Assembly (NCBI RefSeq): GCF_002797975.1
Contig: NZ_PGET01000001.1
Location: 2,480,001 to 2,544,000 of the forward strand
DNA from: [Clostridium] celerecrescens 18A
Lineage (GTDB): Bacteria > Bacillota > Clostridia > Lachnospirales > Lachnospiraceae
DNA: 64,000 nt
Direction of reading: 5' to 3'
A program made the translations under genes and the position numbers. The notes beneath the pieces were generated by a model. The model made no database searches. It worked only from the letters and a program-made list of their open reading frames with translations, and was not told the origin of the DNA. Numbering within the stretch: position 1 is the first letter of the stretch; every line of letters starts with the position of its first letter. This document shows positions 52,428 to 61,519 of this stretch, piece after piece.

Positions 52428-53099
52428 TCAATCGTTTTTAATATTTTGTAATACATTTTCAAGATGGCTTACCACTGCTGCTTTTGCCTTTTCTTTGTCT
52501 CTTTCCTTAAGAGCTTGAATTATTTCACAATGTTCCTTATATATTTCCTGTCTGCGGTTTGTATTCTTAGTTGTATGGGTAACAACCTCATCAATGATAT
52601 CATAATAGGAATCAATAAAATTCATAAATATTGCATTATGGGAAAGCTCTGCAAGACGATAGTGAAAATAGTGATCGATGGAACGCGCTCCTTTTTTCTT
52701 GTCTGTTTCTGAAATCAAATCATATAATTCCTCAATCTCTTCATCCGATGCAGTTTCAATGATTTTCTCCACGGTCCTTTGTTCCAGGCAAACACGCATT
52801 TCAATTAAATCGCTATAAGTACCTTCTTTTAGTGTAATTCCCGCAGAAACATTCATAACTTCTGAAATATTCGGATTAACAAATGTACCCTCTTTCGGCT
52901 TTCTACAGATATAATTTCTTGCTTGTAATATCGTCAGGGCTTCCCTTAGAATTCCTCTGCTTACGCAGAATTCATCAGCCAAATCGAGTTCATTTGGTAA
53001 TTTATCTCCAGGTTTTAAAGTACCGTCTTTTATCTGTTCCATTATAACCCGTACAACTTTATCTGATAGTCTTTCATTCTCAATTGGAGCAAAACCCAT
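52428..53099 (-). CDS. GntR/FadR-family transcriptional regulator
   Basis: 223 residues from the ATG at 53099, which has GAGGT upstream; the ATG at 53117 has none. N-terminal winged helix with VVRVIMEQIKDGTLKPGDKLPNE-type start and CVSRGILREALTILQARNYI near 47. The C-terminal helical FCD domain (LIEMRVCLEQRTVEKII near 98) binds organic acids or sugar acids, usually through a metal. The operator upstream of the AtuA operon (61520-61546) fits the FadR-subfamily consensus exactly, so this protein is the best candidate regulator of the 53-61 kb locus. Confidence 0.9.
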   Translation of the reverse strand: MGFAPIENERLSDKVVRVIMEQIKDGTLKPGDKLPNELDLADEFCVSRGILREALTILQARNYICRKPKEGTFVNPNISEVMNVSAGITLKEGTYSDLIEMRVCLEQRTVEKIIETASDEEIEELYDLISETDKKKGARSIDHYFHYRLAELSHNAIFMNFIDSYYDIIDEVVTHTTKNTNRRQEIYKEHCEIIQALKERDKEKAKAAVVSHLENVLQNIKND

Positions 53100-53151
53100 A
53101 TTGATACCTCGCTTCATCTCTAACTTAACATTTTAAAGGTCTAACACATTA

Positions 53152-53179
53152 ATTATACCTGAATTAATAGATAAGTCAA
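53152..53179 (-). promoter_or_regulatory. Promoter of the GntR gene
   Basis: Minus strand TTGACT (53174-53179), 16 bases, TATAAT (53152-53157). The regulator is therefore transcribed separately from the ARH gene that ends at 53223. Confidence 0.65.
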
Positions 53180-53222
53180 CGAATTGCATCGACCCCATTC
53201 TTTTCCGGTGTGGAACTGGCCA

Positions 53223-55325
53223 CTAAATCTCCATAATTTCAAAATCACCGAATAATGTTCTCCCCATACCAATGGAACCACAGCCAAACATACCATACCG
53301 GAAGCTGCCATCTTTCATCTCTAATATTTTTTCACCATCTACGGACAGGGTAATCCAATCACCAACTGCTTCCAGAGTAAGCTTATAAGTAGTACCATGT
53401 TTCCAGGCAAAATCAGTTTCTATCATTTTTGTATAACCAAAATCATTTTTATATACTGCTGCTTTCCCCTCTTCTGAAAATCCGGCAATATATCCACGCA
53501 TTGCACCTTGGGCACGGATCTGTAACAGGTGGCTTTCCCCATGGATCGGAGTAACCGGCACTGTCACCCTTACATCTTTTGAAAAGTAATTACCGGCATA
53601 GGCAAAGGCTGGCTCGCACCTCATCAGAGACAGGGCATTTCCGTCCTTCCCCCAGGCTCCATGATCAACAGAAAATGGGGTGATTGTACCAAATTCCTTT
53701 CGCTGCTTAGCGATTTTAACAGTATACTTGCTTTTACCTGTAATAGAAAATTCATCTAAGTATAGGAAACCCAGGGTTTTGGCCTTTGCAATGGAATAAC
53801 CTTCAATTACGATACCAACTTCATCAATTAAATCCCCGTCTACCTCCGGTATCGTAAAGGTCACGCCGATCCATTCCCCCTGCACTAGTTTCACATATCC
53901 CTGTAAATGTTCTTTCTTATCACTCACAGAACGAACATAAGGCGCTATCCCAAGTGTTTCCCATCCGTTCCATTGATCCAGATAAAGCTTCATAGATACT
54001 GTCTGTCCTGGATATGCCGTAGGTGTAAACACTGGCATATAACGCTCATCAGAAAATTCATCCCGGCGGTAAAAAGGTTTATAGTACAGCTTACACTGAT
54101 TTCCCCGAGTCATCCGATCGACTAATATCTTTAGGGAACCGTTTCCTTTATATGCTACATCGGTGGAATGGTTTGCAGTACAAAAAAATGAATCTGATAA
54201 CCGCATATTATGGGTAGATCCCGGAAGTTCAAAATCAAAATGAATTTCTCCTTCTTTTATACTATCAAGAAGCGGGGCCGGGGCTTCTTCCTCAGCCAGT
54301 CTGTAACCCAGCAAAGCAACCTCTTTCGCGTAAGTAGGTACATCCAGATTATTCAAAGAACCGGAAATTCCAGATAGGATTATGCCATCATTTATTGGCT
54401 TGCGATACTTATCCGGCAGTCCATCGATCCCACACATAACACCCAGCACGGTTCCTACGTTGCCTGCATTACAGTCTGTATCCCAGCCGCACATGGTGGC
54501 AATTTCTACTGTCCTTGCAAAATCTCCATTCCCGTATACCATGGATAATGCACATACACCTGCGTTAGGTATCATATGGCAGACACCGCCGTATTTATCA
54601 TACCCCCAATCACGTACCAGCATGTTATAACAATCCCGCCAATGATCATTTCCCCTGTGAAAATCAAGTACTGCATTTACAACCTTTGCATATAAGCTAT
54701 GGTCAGGGATTTGTGATAGCCCTACTTGAATAATTTCATGGATATCCTGGCATTGGAAGGCATGGGCAATGCATGCACAGAAAAAACGGGCACCATAAAT
54801 TCCTTCTCCGTCATGGGATACACTGGCGGCACTCTGCCCGAATTCCGCTGCTTTGTCCGGCCGGCATGGATTCACCAGTCCCCAGGTATCAATAAATATC
54901 TGGCCTCCGATCTGTTCTGCAAGCAATTGACCATTCTGATTCACAGATCCGGACTGGGGTGCAGGAATGCCATGCATTAAGTTTAAGTAAGCCGTATGCT
55001 CCGTACTGATGCCATAGCCGCCCCACCAGAACATGCCAACACCCTCACGGGAATAATTCAGCCATGCCCTGGCAACATCCTGGGGTTTTAAATTACCGTC
55101 TTTTGCATCATCATATAAAGCCCGAAGAAAATACACCGGCCCATTCACATCATCATCTGCAGCAAAATTTTTGAAGTCCTTTACATAATCCGTAATTTCA
55201 CCGTATGTATTTAGAATACGTTCATAAGTCCATATGGTGGGCTCCACGGGAGCCCCTAAACGAATACCAATATTCATCCCCAAAAATCCGGAATATACCT
55301 TTTCCAAATATTTATCAGGTATCAT
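53223..55325 (-). CDS. ADP-ribosylglycohydrolase-family protein with C-terminal beta-rich extension
   Basis: 700 residues from the ATG at 55325 (GGAGAA upstream); a longer start would run through a hairpin. Residues 1-350 are the ARH fold with the magnesium ligands in FAADDDVNGPV near 53 and GWDTDCNAGNVGTVLGVMCG near 285, plus SHDGEGIYGARF near 178. Residues 370-700 are beta-strand rich and resemble carbohydrate-binding or laminin-G-like modules (SLKILVDRM, GSIGMGRTLFGDFEIMEI). ARH proteins hydrolyse N- or O-ribosyl bonds. No secretion signal is seen. In this importer locus a glycoside hydrolase role on the imported compound is more likely than protein de-ADP-ribosylation. Confidence 0.8.
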   Translation of the reverse strand: MIPDKYLEKVYSGFLGMNIGIRLGAPVEPTIWTYERILNTYGEITDYVKDFKNFAADDDVNGPVYFLRALYDDAKDGNLKPQDVARAWLNYSREGVGMFWWGGYGISTEHTAYLNLMHGIPAPQSGSVNQNGQLLAEQIGGQIFIDTWGLVNPCRPDKAAEFGQSAASVSHDGEGIYGARFFCACIAHAFQCQDIHEIIQVGLSQIPDHSLYAKVVNAVLDFHRGNDHWRDCYNMLVRDWGYDKYGGVCHMIPNAGVCALSMVYGNGDFARTVEIATMCGWDTDCNAGNVGTVLGVMCGIDGLPDKYRKPINDGIILSGISGSLNNLDVPTYAKEVALLGYRLAEEEAPAPLLDSIKEGEIHFDFELPGSTHNMRLSDSFFCTANHSTDVAYKGNGSLKILVDRMTRGNQCKLYYKPFYRRDEFSDERYMPVFTPTAYPGQTVSMKLYLDQWNGWETLGIAPYVRSVSDKKEHLQGYVKLVQGEWIGVTFTIPEVDGDLIDEVGIVIEGYSIAKAKTLGFLYLDEFSITGKSKYTVKIAKQRKEFGTITPFSVDHGAWGKDGNALSLMRCEPAFAYAGNYFSKDVRVTVPVTPIHGESHLLQIRAQGAMRGYIAGFSEEGKAAVYKNDFGYTKMIETDFAWKHGTTYKLTLEAVGDWITLSVDGEKILEMKDGSFRYGMFGCGSIGMGRTLFGDFEIMEI

Positions 55326-55349
55326 ATTCTCATTCTCCTTTGATAACCA

Positions 55350-55380
55350 TGACCTGTCTGTCAATCTGACAGACAGGTCA
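55350..55380 (-). promoter_or_regulatory. Perfect 14-bp hairpin between the two ARH genes
   Basis: TGACCTGTCTGTCA (55350-55363) and its exact complement (55367-55380) around a 3-base loop, between the stop codon of the first ARH gene and the ribosome site of the second. There is no T run, so a message-processing or stabilising element is likelier than a terminator. Confidence 0.6.
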
Positions 55381-55387
55381 TATGATA

Positions 55388-56377
55388 TTATTTAATTAAG
55401 GCTGCTAATTTGGCTGCTCGGTCAAAGATATCAATACCTTTTGTAAAGCCTAAACAGGTTCCGGATGGATATCTGGTTTTTTGCAGCCACTTCTCCGGTA
55501 TGCCTTTTGCACCGTATTTTGCTCCGAGAACAGCTCCTGCTACAGCTCCAATGGTATCTGCATCCCGTCCAAAATTACCGGCGAGAATTAATCCTGACTT
55601 AAAACTGCTATGCTCTAATTTCAAGCATCCAAATACTTCCGGCAATGCCTCCGCCACCGTAGAACGGTGCGTGGAAAATAATTCATAATGCAGTGGCATC
55701 CAGGCATCTGCAATATCACCTTTTGCATCATCTACAATTTGAAAGGCACGTAATAATGTTTCCCTGAACCAGGATCCTTTTGGTGCTGTTTTTAAAACAG
55801 CGTCTAATATTTCGTCCATGGAAGCATCAACCATTGCCAGGGATACTGCAACGGCAACAGCCTGTGCTCCCCAGACACCATCCATATGATGGCTTACGCT
55901 GGCATCAATTTCCGCCAGTCTGGCTGCTCTTTCCGGATCACCTGCACATAAGATACCAATCGGACCGCTTCTCATAGCAGCTCCATCGCTTAAATAGTAA
56001 GCATTGAATCTTCCTGATTCCGGCGGACGCATGCCTCTCCGCAGATTATTGCATGCTTCCACTTCGCTGACACCGCCACGTTTCAGCTCATCTTCTGTTG
56101 CCACATGTCTTAACCACATAGTTACTACATCTTCCGAAGTAAAATCACCACCGGCTTTAATCATAGTTTCAGCCGTCAAAAGGGCAAATTCCGTATCATC
56201 CGTACTCCAGGAAGAACCTTTATTAAAATCCGTAGTTATTCCATAATCTCTTTGGTTTTCTGGGCTTCTTGCTGCATCACCGAAGGAGTCACCGATCGCT
56301 AAACCACCGAGTGAACCGATTGCTTTATCCAGTGCAACTTCTTTATTTTGAATCAGATATTCTCTTGTTAACATCAT
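55388..56377 (-). CDS. ADP-ribosylglycohydrolase-family protein
   Basis: 329 residues, a complete single-domain ARH fold: GSLGGLAIGDSFGDA near 22, the first metal site SSWSTDDTEFALL near 56, SVSHHMDGVWGAQAVAVAVS near 160 and the second metal site GRDADTIGAVAGAVLGAKYG near 270. The family removes ADP-ribose or cleaves related ribosides using two magnesium ions. It follows the binding-protein gene and precedes a second, larger ARH gene, so two related hydrolases act in one pathway. No DraT-like transferase is in view, which speaks against a role in reversing protein ADP-ribosylation. Confidence 0.88.
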   Translation of the reverse strand: MMLTREYLIQNKEVALDKAIGSLGGLAIGDSFGDAARSPENQRDYGITTDFNKGSSWSTDDTEFALLTAETMIKAGGDFTSEDVVTMWLRHVATEDELKRGGVSEVEACNNLRRGMRPPESGRFNAYYLSDGAAMRSGPIGILCAGDPERAARLAEIDASVSHHMDGVWGAQAVAVAVSLAMVDASMDEILDAVLKTAPKGSWFRETLLRAFQIVDDAKGDIADAWMPLHYELFSTHRSTVAEALPEVFGCLKLEHSSFKSGLILAGNFGRDADTIGAVAGAVLGAKYGAKGIPEKWLQKTRYPSGTCLGFTKGIDIFDRAAKLAALIK

Positions 56378-56397
56378 ACATTCCTTTCTTCCCTTGA

Positions 56398-57873
56398 TTA
56401 TTTCAGTATCGTGTTCGCGTATTCAGTAATTTCTGCTCCGCCCAATGCATTCCAATCTGCAACAAATTGATCGAATTCATCTATGGAACGGTTACCGCTT
56501 ATTACATCCGCTGCAAATTCTATGTAAAGTGCCTGGCTTGCATCCCAGTTTGTTGCATATTCATCCGGTATAACAAATGCATTGTCAAAAGAAGAGTAGG
56601 TATTGACCATGTCTAAAGATTTAAGGGCTGCTTCGCTGAAATACGGGGTCTTACTTGATATAGGCGCATCAAAATTTGCAATTGATTCGTGGAAGCGAGG
56701 CCACCACTCCGATATTTTATCGGTTAATACAATTTCATTATTCTCTATATTGTATTCTTCACCTTCGTAACCCAATTTATCAAGAAGCTGACCTTCCTTA
56801 CCGGCCATATACTCTAAAACTGCAAAAGCAACATCCTTATGATCCGAATATTTGCTGATTGCCCAGCCCCGGGATTCTTTACTGACATCACCCGGAGTAT
56901 ATCCTTGTGCTGCACCTTTTGCCGGCGGAAGAATAACTAGCTTTGCATTTTCACCATTTTGTGTGACCATCTTATTATTGTAAACGTTAACGACACTGCC
57001 CTGGGTTCCGCTTACAACTCCAACTTCGCCATTATAAAAGGCACTTTCTTTTGTGTCCCATTTTTTTGTAAGCCACTCATTATCCAATAATCCCTCTTTA
57101 TAAAGCTCTGCATAAAATGCCAATTTTTCTTTTTCTGCATTTGTAACTTTACTGTAAACATATTTATCACCTTCTTTTATCCAGGTTGCCTTAACCCCAA
57201 AGGCCAGATTAAATACAGTATCCAGTTCGGCAATATCTCCGGGTACGGTATATGCGGCTTTAAGATTGTTGTTCTCTTTTAACTCCTGAAAGAATGCTTT
57301 ATAATTGTCAGTAGTAGGATTATCCAAAAGTGTTTTACTTGATTTTGCTGCATCAAACCAGTCTTGTCTCACAACCGGAACCTTTATTCTATCCGGTGAC
57401 AACCACAAGAGATATGGATAGTTCTCTAATCTTTCCTTGTTATATGGCTGCATTAATGCTTTAATATTCGTCGAATTATTCACATATTGGGTCAGGTCTT
57501 CCAGGATCCCCTGGGTAATGGCAAATTGATAATCGCCGCCCTGGAAATACATCAGATCCGGAATTTCGCCGCTTTGAAGCAAAAGACTCATGCTTTCTGA
57601 ATAAGTACCATCAGAGATCGGAGCCAGTTCCAAATGTACTTCCCGGCCAAGCTCTTTTGATACACCGCTGCTTACTGCCTCCAGAAATTTTACAGAAACT
57701 TCATCATCTGCTGACAAATCCTTTATTACTGCCTTAATTGTTACAGATGAAGAATCATTCGTGCTGTCCTGAGTGCTTTGTACATTGGATCCGGAATCAA
57801 TCTTTTTTCCGCAGCCAGCCAGGGACAGTACTGCCATTCCCATAACTAATAAATATGATATTGTTTTTTTCAT
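56398..57873 (-). CDS. LplA/YtcQ-type solute-binding lipoprotein
   Basis: 491 residues. Signal peptide MKKTISYLLVMGMAV with lipobox SLAGC (C21), then a Ser/Asp linker and a large binding fold with LQSGEIPDLMYFQGGDYQFA near 110, LSPDRIKVPVVRQDWFDAA near 156 and SRGWAISKYSDHKDVAFAVL near 330. Same group as the 7695-9158 product but clearly a different protein. It serves the LplB/LplC permeases encoded upstream, and the ARH genes downstream suggest that the ligand contains a ribosyl-like or other glycosidic bond. The ligand is unknown. Confidence 0.9.
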   Translation of the reverse strand: MKKTISYLLVMGMAVLSLAGCGKKIDSGSNVQSTQDSTNDSSSVTIKAVIKDLSADDEVSVKFLEAVSSGVSKELGREVHLELAPISDGTYSESMSLLLQSGEIPDLMYFQGGDYQFAITQGILEDLTQYVNNSTNIKALMQPYNKERLENYPYLLWLSPDRIKVPVVRQDWFDAAKSSKTLLDNPTTDNYKAFFQELKENNNLKAAYTVPGDIAELDTVFNLAFGVKATWIKEGDKYVYSKVTNAEKEKLAFYAELYKEGLLDNEWLTKKWDTKESAFYNGEVGVVSGTQGSVVNVYNNKMVTQNGENAKLVILPPAKGAAQGYTPGDVSKESRGWAISKYSDHKDVAFAVLEYMAGKEGQLLDKLGYEGEEYNIENNEIVLTDKISEWWPRFHESIANFDAPISSKTPYFSEAALKSLDMVNTYSSFDNAFVIPDEYATNWDASQALYIEFAADVISGNRSIDEFDQFVADWNALGGAEITEYANTILK

Positions 57874-57935
57874 TGCATACCCTCCATATGATTTATATAA
57901 TTTTTTCTATGCCTTCCCGCAAAGCAAACGATTAT

Positions 57936-58823
57936 CTACTCTTTCACACCTCCTGACATAACACCATTGGTATAGTATTTAAGAATAATTGGGTATAATA
58001 ATAAAATTGGTACAACAGCCACTACAATGGTTGCTGCTTTTAAAGAAGCGTTATCCAGTTGTGCAATATTATTATTAGCTAATATATTGGATGCACCGAC
58101 AATTACCTGTGAATCTGAATTAACAACAAATTGCCTTAAAAGCACCTGTAAGACCGTATGATTTTTGCTGGTTAAAAAGATACTGGATTTAAAAAATTCA
58201 TTCCAGCGGAACACCGCATAAAACATTCCCACCGTAATTAATGGGATTCTGCATAAAGGTATCATGATCTTAAATAAGATGTTATAATGCCCAGCTCCAT
58301 CAATTCTTGCAGCGTCCTGAATGGAAGCCGGAACCTCTTCCATAAATCTCATTAATATAATTAGATAATAGACATTTACACTTCTGTAAATAACCATGGA
58401 AAACAGGTTATCCAATAGATGAATATGTTTCATCAGAAAATATTCCTGTACAATGCCCGGCTCAAATATCATCATAATAATAAAGAAATACATAAAGACT
58501 TTTTTACCAACCAGTCCCGGCCTAGTTAAAACATAAGCCGCACTGGCTGTCAATATAATATTTAAAATTACACCGGCAACCGTAATAAATAATGAATTCA
58601 GTATACTTCTGATTACAATAGGCTGTCCTAAAATAACCTGGTAATTCACCGTGGAAAATCCTTTGGGCAGTATATCATATCCTTTCAGGCTATGAACTAA
58701 ATCCGGTTGTGAAAGAGATCTTGCCAGGATATTCAATAATGGAACTAACATACATAACGCTAAAAGCATCATAATAAAGCCGCATAGAAGTTTACCAATT
58801 GATATCTTCTTTCTTCTTTTCAT
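57936..58823 (-). CDS. LplC/YtcP-type ABC permease
   Basis: 295 residues from the ATG at 58823 with AGGAGG upstream; an in-frame ATG at 58844 overlaps the LplB gene. Six membrane segments beginning GKLLCGFIMMLLALCMLVPL, the EAA-type loop SIQDAARIDGAGHYNILFKI near 166, and the C-terminal KYYTNGVMSGGVKE. Pairs with the LplB permease encoded 10 bases upstream. Confidence 0.92.
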   Translation of the reverse strand: MKRRKKISIGKLLCGFIMMLLALCMLVPLLNILARSLSQPDLVHSLKGYDILPKGFSTVNYQVILGQPIVIRSILNSLFITVAGVILNIILTASAAYVLTRPGLVGKKVFMYFFIIMMIFEPGIVQEYFLMKHIHLLDNLFSMVIYRSVNVYYLIILMRFMEEVPASIQDAARIDGAGHYNILFKIMIPLCRIPLITVGMFYAVFRWNEFFKSSIFLTSKNHTVLQVLLRQFVVNSDSQVIVGASNILANNNIAQLDNASLKAATIVVAVVPILLLYPIILKYYTNGVMSGGVKE

Positions 58824-58833
58824 ATCTTTCCTC

Positions 58834-59754
58834 CTACCATGCACCCTTACCAGTCAGCTTTTTAGAAAACAGATGGGTTGAAACAATTAAGAGTGTACCG
58901 ATTACACCTTTAAACAGATTCGCTGCTGTTGCTAAGGAATACTGGGAATTTTGCAGACCTATCCGATAAACATAGGTGTCTATGATATCAATCTTAGAAT
59001 TAACTGCAGCATTGGTAAAGTTCAGCACCTGATCCAGACCTGCATTCATAAAGAAACCAATATTCAAAATTAAAACGGTAACCATTGTTACAGCCAAAGC
59101 CGGCAAAACGATACTTCCAACAATCTGAAAGCGGTTAGCCCCATCTATTTTTGCAGCTTCATATAGAGTTGGGTCAATCCCCATAATTGCCGTTAGATAT
59201 ACAATGGAATCCCACCCAATGGATCTCCAGGATTCCGATGCCAGCAGAACCCATCTTATTGAACTTTTGCTTGTTAACAAATTTACTTTTTCGAAACCAA
59301 AACTGGTCAGAACGCTGTTTAAAATCCCGGTAGAAGGAGATAAAAATTCAAACCATATTCCTGCAATTACAACCCAGGAAAGGAAATGCGGCAGATAAGA
59401 GATCACCTGTACACCCTTTCGAAAAGGTCCTGCCTTAAATTCATTTAACATAATTGCAAAAATGATAGGCATCGGGAAAAACAGGAATATCTTCATCGCA
59501 CTGATTATCAAAGTATTTTCCAGTATCTGAAAAAATACCGGAGTCGAAAATAACTTTTTAAAATATGTAAATCCTACAAATACATTATCACCCTTAATCC
59601 GGTAATCATAAAAGGCCAGTTTCATGCCAATGATCGGTATCATATGGAATACAAAGAAATATATTAAAGTAGGCAGTAAGGTAAGATATAAAACCCTGTC
59701 CCGCCAGATGCGCTTTAACTTTGATTGTGCCCCCCCTGCTTTTTGTTTTGCCAT
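58834..59754 (-). CDS. LplB/YteP-type ABC permease
   Basis: 306 residues from the ATG at 59754 with GGGAG upstream. A basic N-terminus, then six membrane segments from VLYLTLLPTLIYFFVFHMIP, EFLSPSTGILNSVLTSFG near 125 and the EAA loop TLYEAAKIDGANRFQIVGSI near 198, ending KKLTGKGAW. It follows the DUF4387 gene after 17 bases, so transport genes and the AtuA/DUF4387 pair form one transcript. Confidence 0.92.
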   Translation of the reverse strand: MAKQKAGGAQSKLKRIWRDRVLYLTLLPTLIYFFVFHMIPIIGMKLAFYDYRIKGDNVFVGFTYFKKLFSTPVFFQILENTLIISAMKIFLFFPMPIIFAIMLNEFKAGPFRKGVQVISYLPHFLSWVVIAGIWFEFLSPSTGILNSVLTSFGFEKVNLLTSKSSIRWVLLASESWRSIGWDSIVYLTAIMGIDPTLYEAAKIDGANRFQIVGSIVLPALAVTMVTVLILNIGFFMNAGLDQVLNFTNAAVNSKIDIIDTYVYRIGLQNSQYSLATAANLFKGVIGTLLIVSTHLFSKKLTGKGAW

Positions 59755-59771
59755 CACCCGACACTCCCTTT

Positions 59772-60092
59772 CTAAATGCTGACGATTAATTCACTTAAAG
59801 GTGCATGTTGTTGTGCCCCATAAACATCGGTATCGTAACAAGTACCTGATGATATTTTTCTCGCAAATGTAATTTTAAACCCCAATGCCTTGTCATAAAA
59901 AACAATTTGTGTGATCTTATCTTCAGTCAACCGGTACAGACTGCAAATCGTAGCTTTATTTATAATATTACTGTCTTTTATTTTTTGATAAATCACCGGA
60001 TCATCAAAAAGCACATCCAACGTAATCTCAAAAGGTCCACTGTTCTTTGAACGTATTACTTTCGCACAATCATATAAACTGCATTCCGCCAT
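59772..60092 (-). CDS. DUF4387 protein
   Basis: 106 residues matching the DUF4387 pattern: LYDCAKVIRSKNSGPFEITL at the start, LYRLTEDKITQIVFY in the middle and DTDVYGAQQHAPL near the end. This small domain nearly always accompanies AtuA/DUF1446 proteins, either as a separate chain as here or fused to their C-terminus, so the two are presumably subunits of one enzyme. The biochemical role is not known. AGGAGGAGA precedes the ATG and the gene follows AtuA after 18 bases. Confidence 0.82.
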   Translation of the reverse strand: MAECSLYDCAKVIRSKNSGPFEITLDVLFDDPVIYQKIKDSNIINKATICSLYRLTEDKITQIVFYDKALGFKITFARKISSGTCYDTDVYGAQQHAPLSELIVSI

Positions 60093-60110
60093 TTTTATCT
60101 CCTCCTTCCA

Positions 60111-61475
60111 TTACATATCAGGGTATTCAATGGGAAACATCTGACAACTATCTTCTACTTCCATTAAGTGGTAAACGGAAAATTCATATACTGGACCAAA
60201 TGGAATATCACTTGGCGCGAATGGGAAAGCCAGATTTCCGGCAGTTGATTTTCTCCCGATATAACCATAATGAAGTAAACTGGAACGAAGCGAACCGCAT
60301 ACTGCATCGGCAAGTTCCTGGGATTTGGCAATTACCTCAAAAACGATTCCGACTTCATGGGGTAATTCCTTCGAAGGTTCCAGCTCTCCCATTACACCAT
60401 TCATTCCATAATTAATAAAGTGAATCGTATAATCCTCCTCCGGTATATCCGAATAATACGTTCTGACCTGCTCTTCCGCAAGTCTCTCTATTTCCTCTAA
60501 CCGTGATATCATTAGAGAATCTCTTACACCAGCTACCACAAAGGTTCTGTAGGCAACTTTCATGGCTCCCTCTAATTTAATACAGTAAGGATCTGATTGT
60601 TCAATCCTGCTTCCGGTTACAAATACGCTCTTTTCGTCAACCTGGTTAAATTCACAATCTTTTAAATTTAAAATTATTCCCGGACCATGAAGGATATATG
60701 GATGATCTTTTTCATAAAATGTGTGAGCTGCCACGGAAAGAGGAGTGCAGATTCTTTCATCAGATAATGGTGTAATCAAAAATCCTTCCTCTGTTATGGT
60801 TCCAAGCATACAGTCTTTTGTAGTTCCCGGTACGGCACAAAGGGCTGCGCACTCAAGAATCTTGCCGGCATGATATCCATAGCTCAGCGGAAATCCGTGA
60901 TACACGGCTACTGCCGCAAAGGGAGATGGGTCATAGGCCCTTCCGCAGATTATGATATCAGCTCCCGATTCTAATGCTTTTACAATCGGTTCATGCCCCA
61001 TCTGAGCCACAATACCATTGGTTAATTCCAGCCGTTCTTCCGTCAGTTCTTTTACAGAAAGACCCAACGGCTGAACTTTGCCATTATGTAATTTTTCTTT
61101 TACCACTTCCTTAGGAATATCCGCCCATATGATTGCTACTTTTTGTGATTGCAATGCATGTTCCTTAAGAATTTCTTTTATAATATTCCAGGTCCATTCA
61201 ACATGAACGCTTCCCCCGCTTCCTCCGGCTGACCCGATGATTACCGGAATCTTAGCTTTTGCCCCCTCCGTAATCATGATTTCCAAGTCTTTTTTACAGG
61301 CTTTTTCACTTACAATTGCTACTCCGGCACCTAATTTATGCGGTCCTGCATCGGTACTTCCCGCATCAACAACGATTGCATCCGGTTTATAAGACATTCC
61401 TTTTAGAAAAGAGGACTTGGGATATCCATAACCAAGGATTCCACAGGGTGCCAGTATTTTTATTTCTTTCTTCAT
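60111..61475 (-). CDS. AtuA/DUF1446-family protein (acyclic terpene utilisation AtuA-like)
   Basis: 454 residues from the ATG at 61475 with GGAGGTCAT upstream. Early VVDAGSTDAGPHKLGAG near 33, a Gly-rich IGSAGGSGGSVHVEWTW near 78, the central IICGRAYDPSPFAAVAVYHG near 175 and VYEFSVYHLME near the end are family features. AtuA was named from citronellol/terpenoid degradation in Pseudomonas, but its reaction is unproven and clostridial members are usually in quite other settings. Here it is the first gene of an operon with DUF4387, a sugar importer and two ARH hydrolases, so a terpene substrate is unlikely. Confidence 0.8.
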   Translation of the reverse strand: MKKEIKILAPCGILGYGYPKSSFLKGMSYKPDAIVVDAGSTDAGPHKLGAGVAIVSEKACKKDLEIMITEGAKAKIPVIIGSAGGSGGSVHVEWTWNIIKEILKEHALQSQKVAIIWADIPKEVVKEKLHNGKVQPLGLSVKELTEERLELTNGIVAQMGHEPIVKALESGADIIICGRAYDPSPFAAVAVYHGFPLSYGYHAGKILECAALCAVPGTTKDCMLGTITEEGFLITPLSDERICTPLSVAAHTFYEKDHPYILHGPGIILNLKDCEFNQVDEKSVFVTGSRIEQSDPYCIKLEGAMKVAYRTFVVAGVRDSLMISRLEEIERLAEEQVRTYYSDIPEEDYTIHFINYGMNGVMGELEPSKELPHEVGIVFEVIAKSQELADAVCGSLRSSLLHYGYIGRKSTAGNLAFPFAPSDIPFGPVYEFSVYHLMEVEDSCQMFPIEYPDM

Positions 61476-61519
61476 ATGACCTCCAGAATTCAATGTACTA
61501 TTAAAGCTCATAAGTTTAT

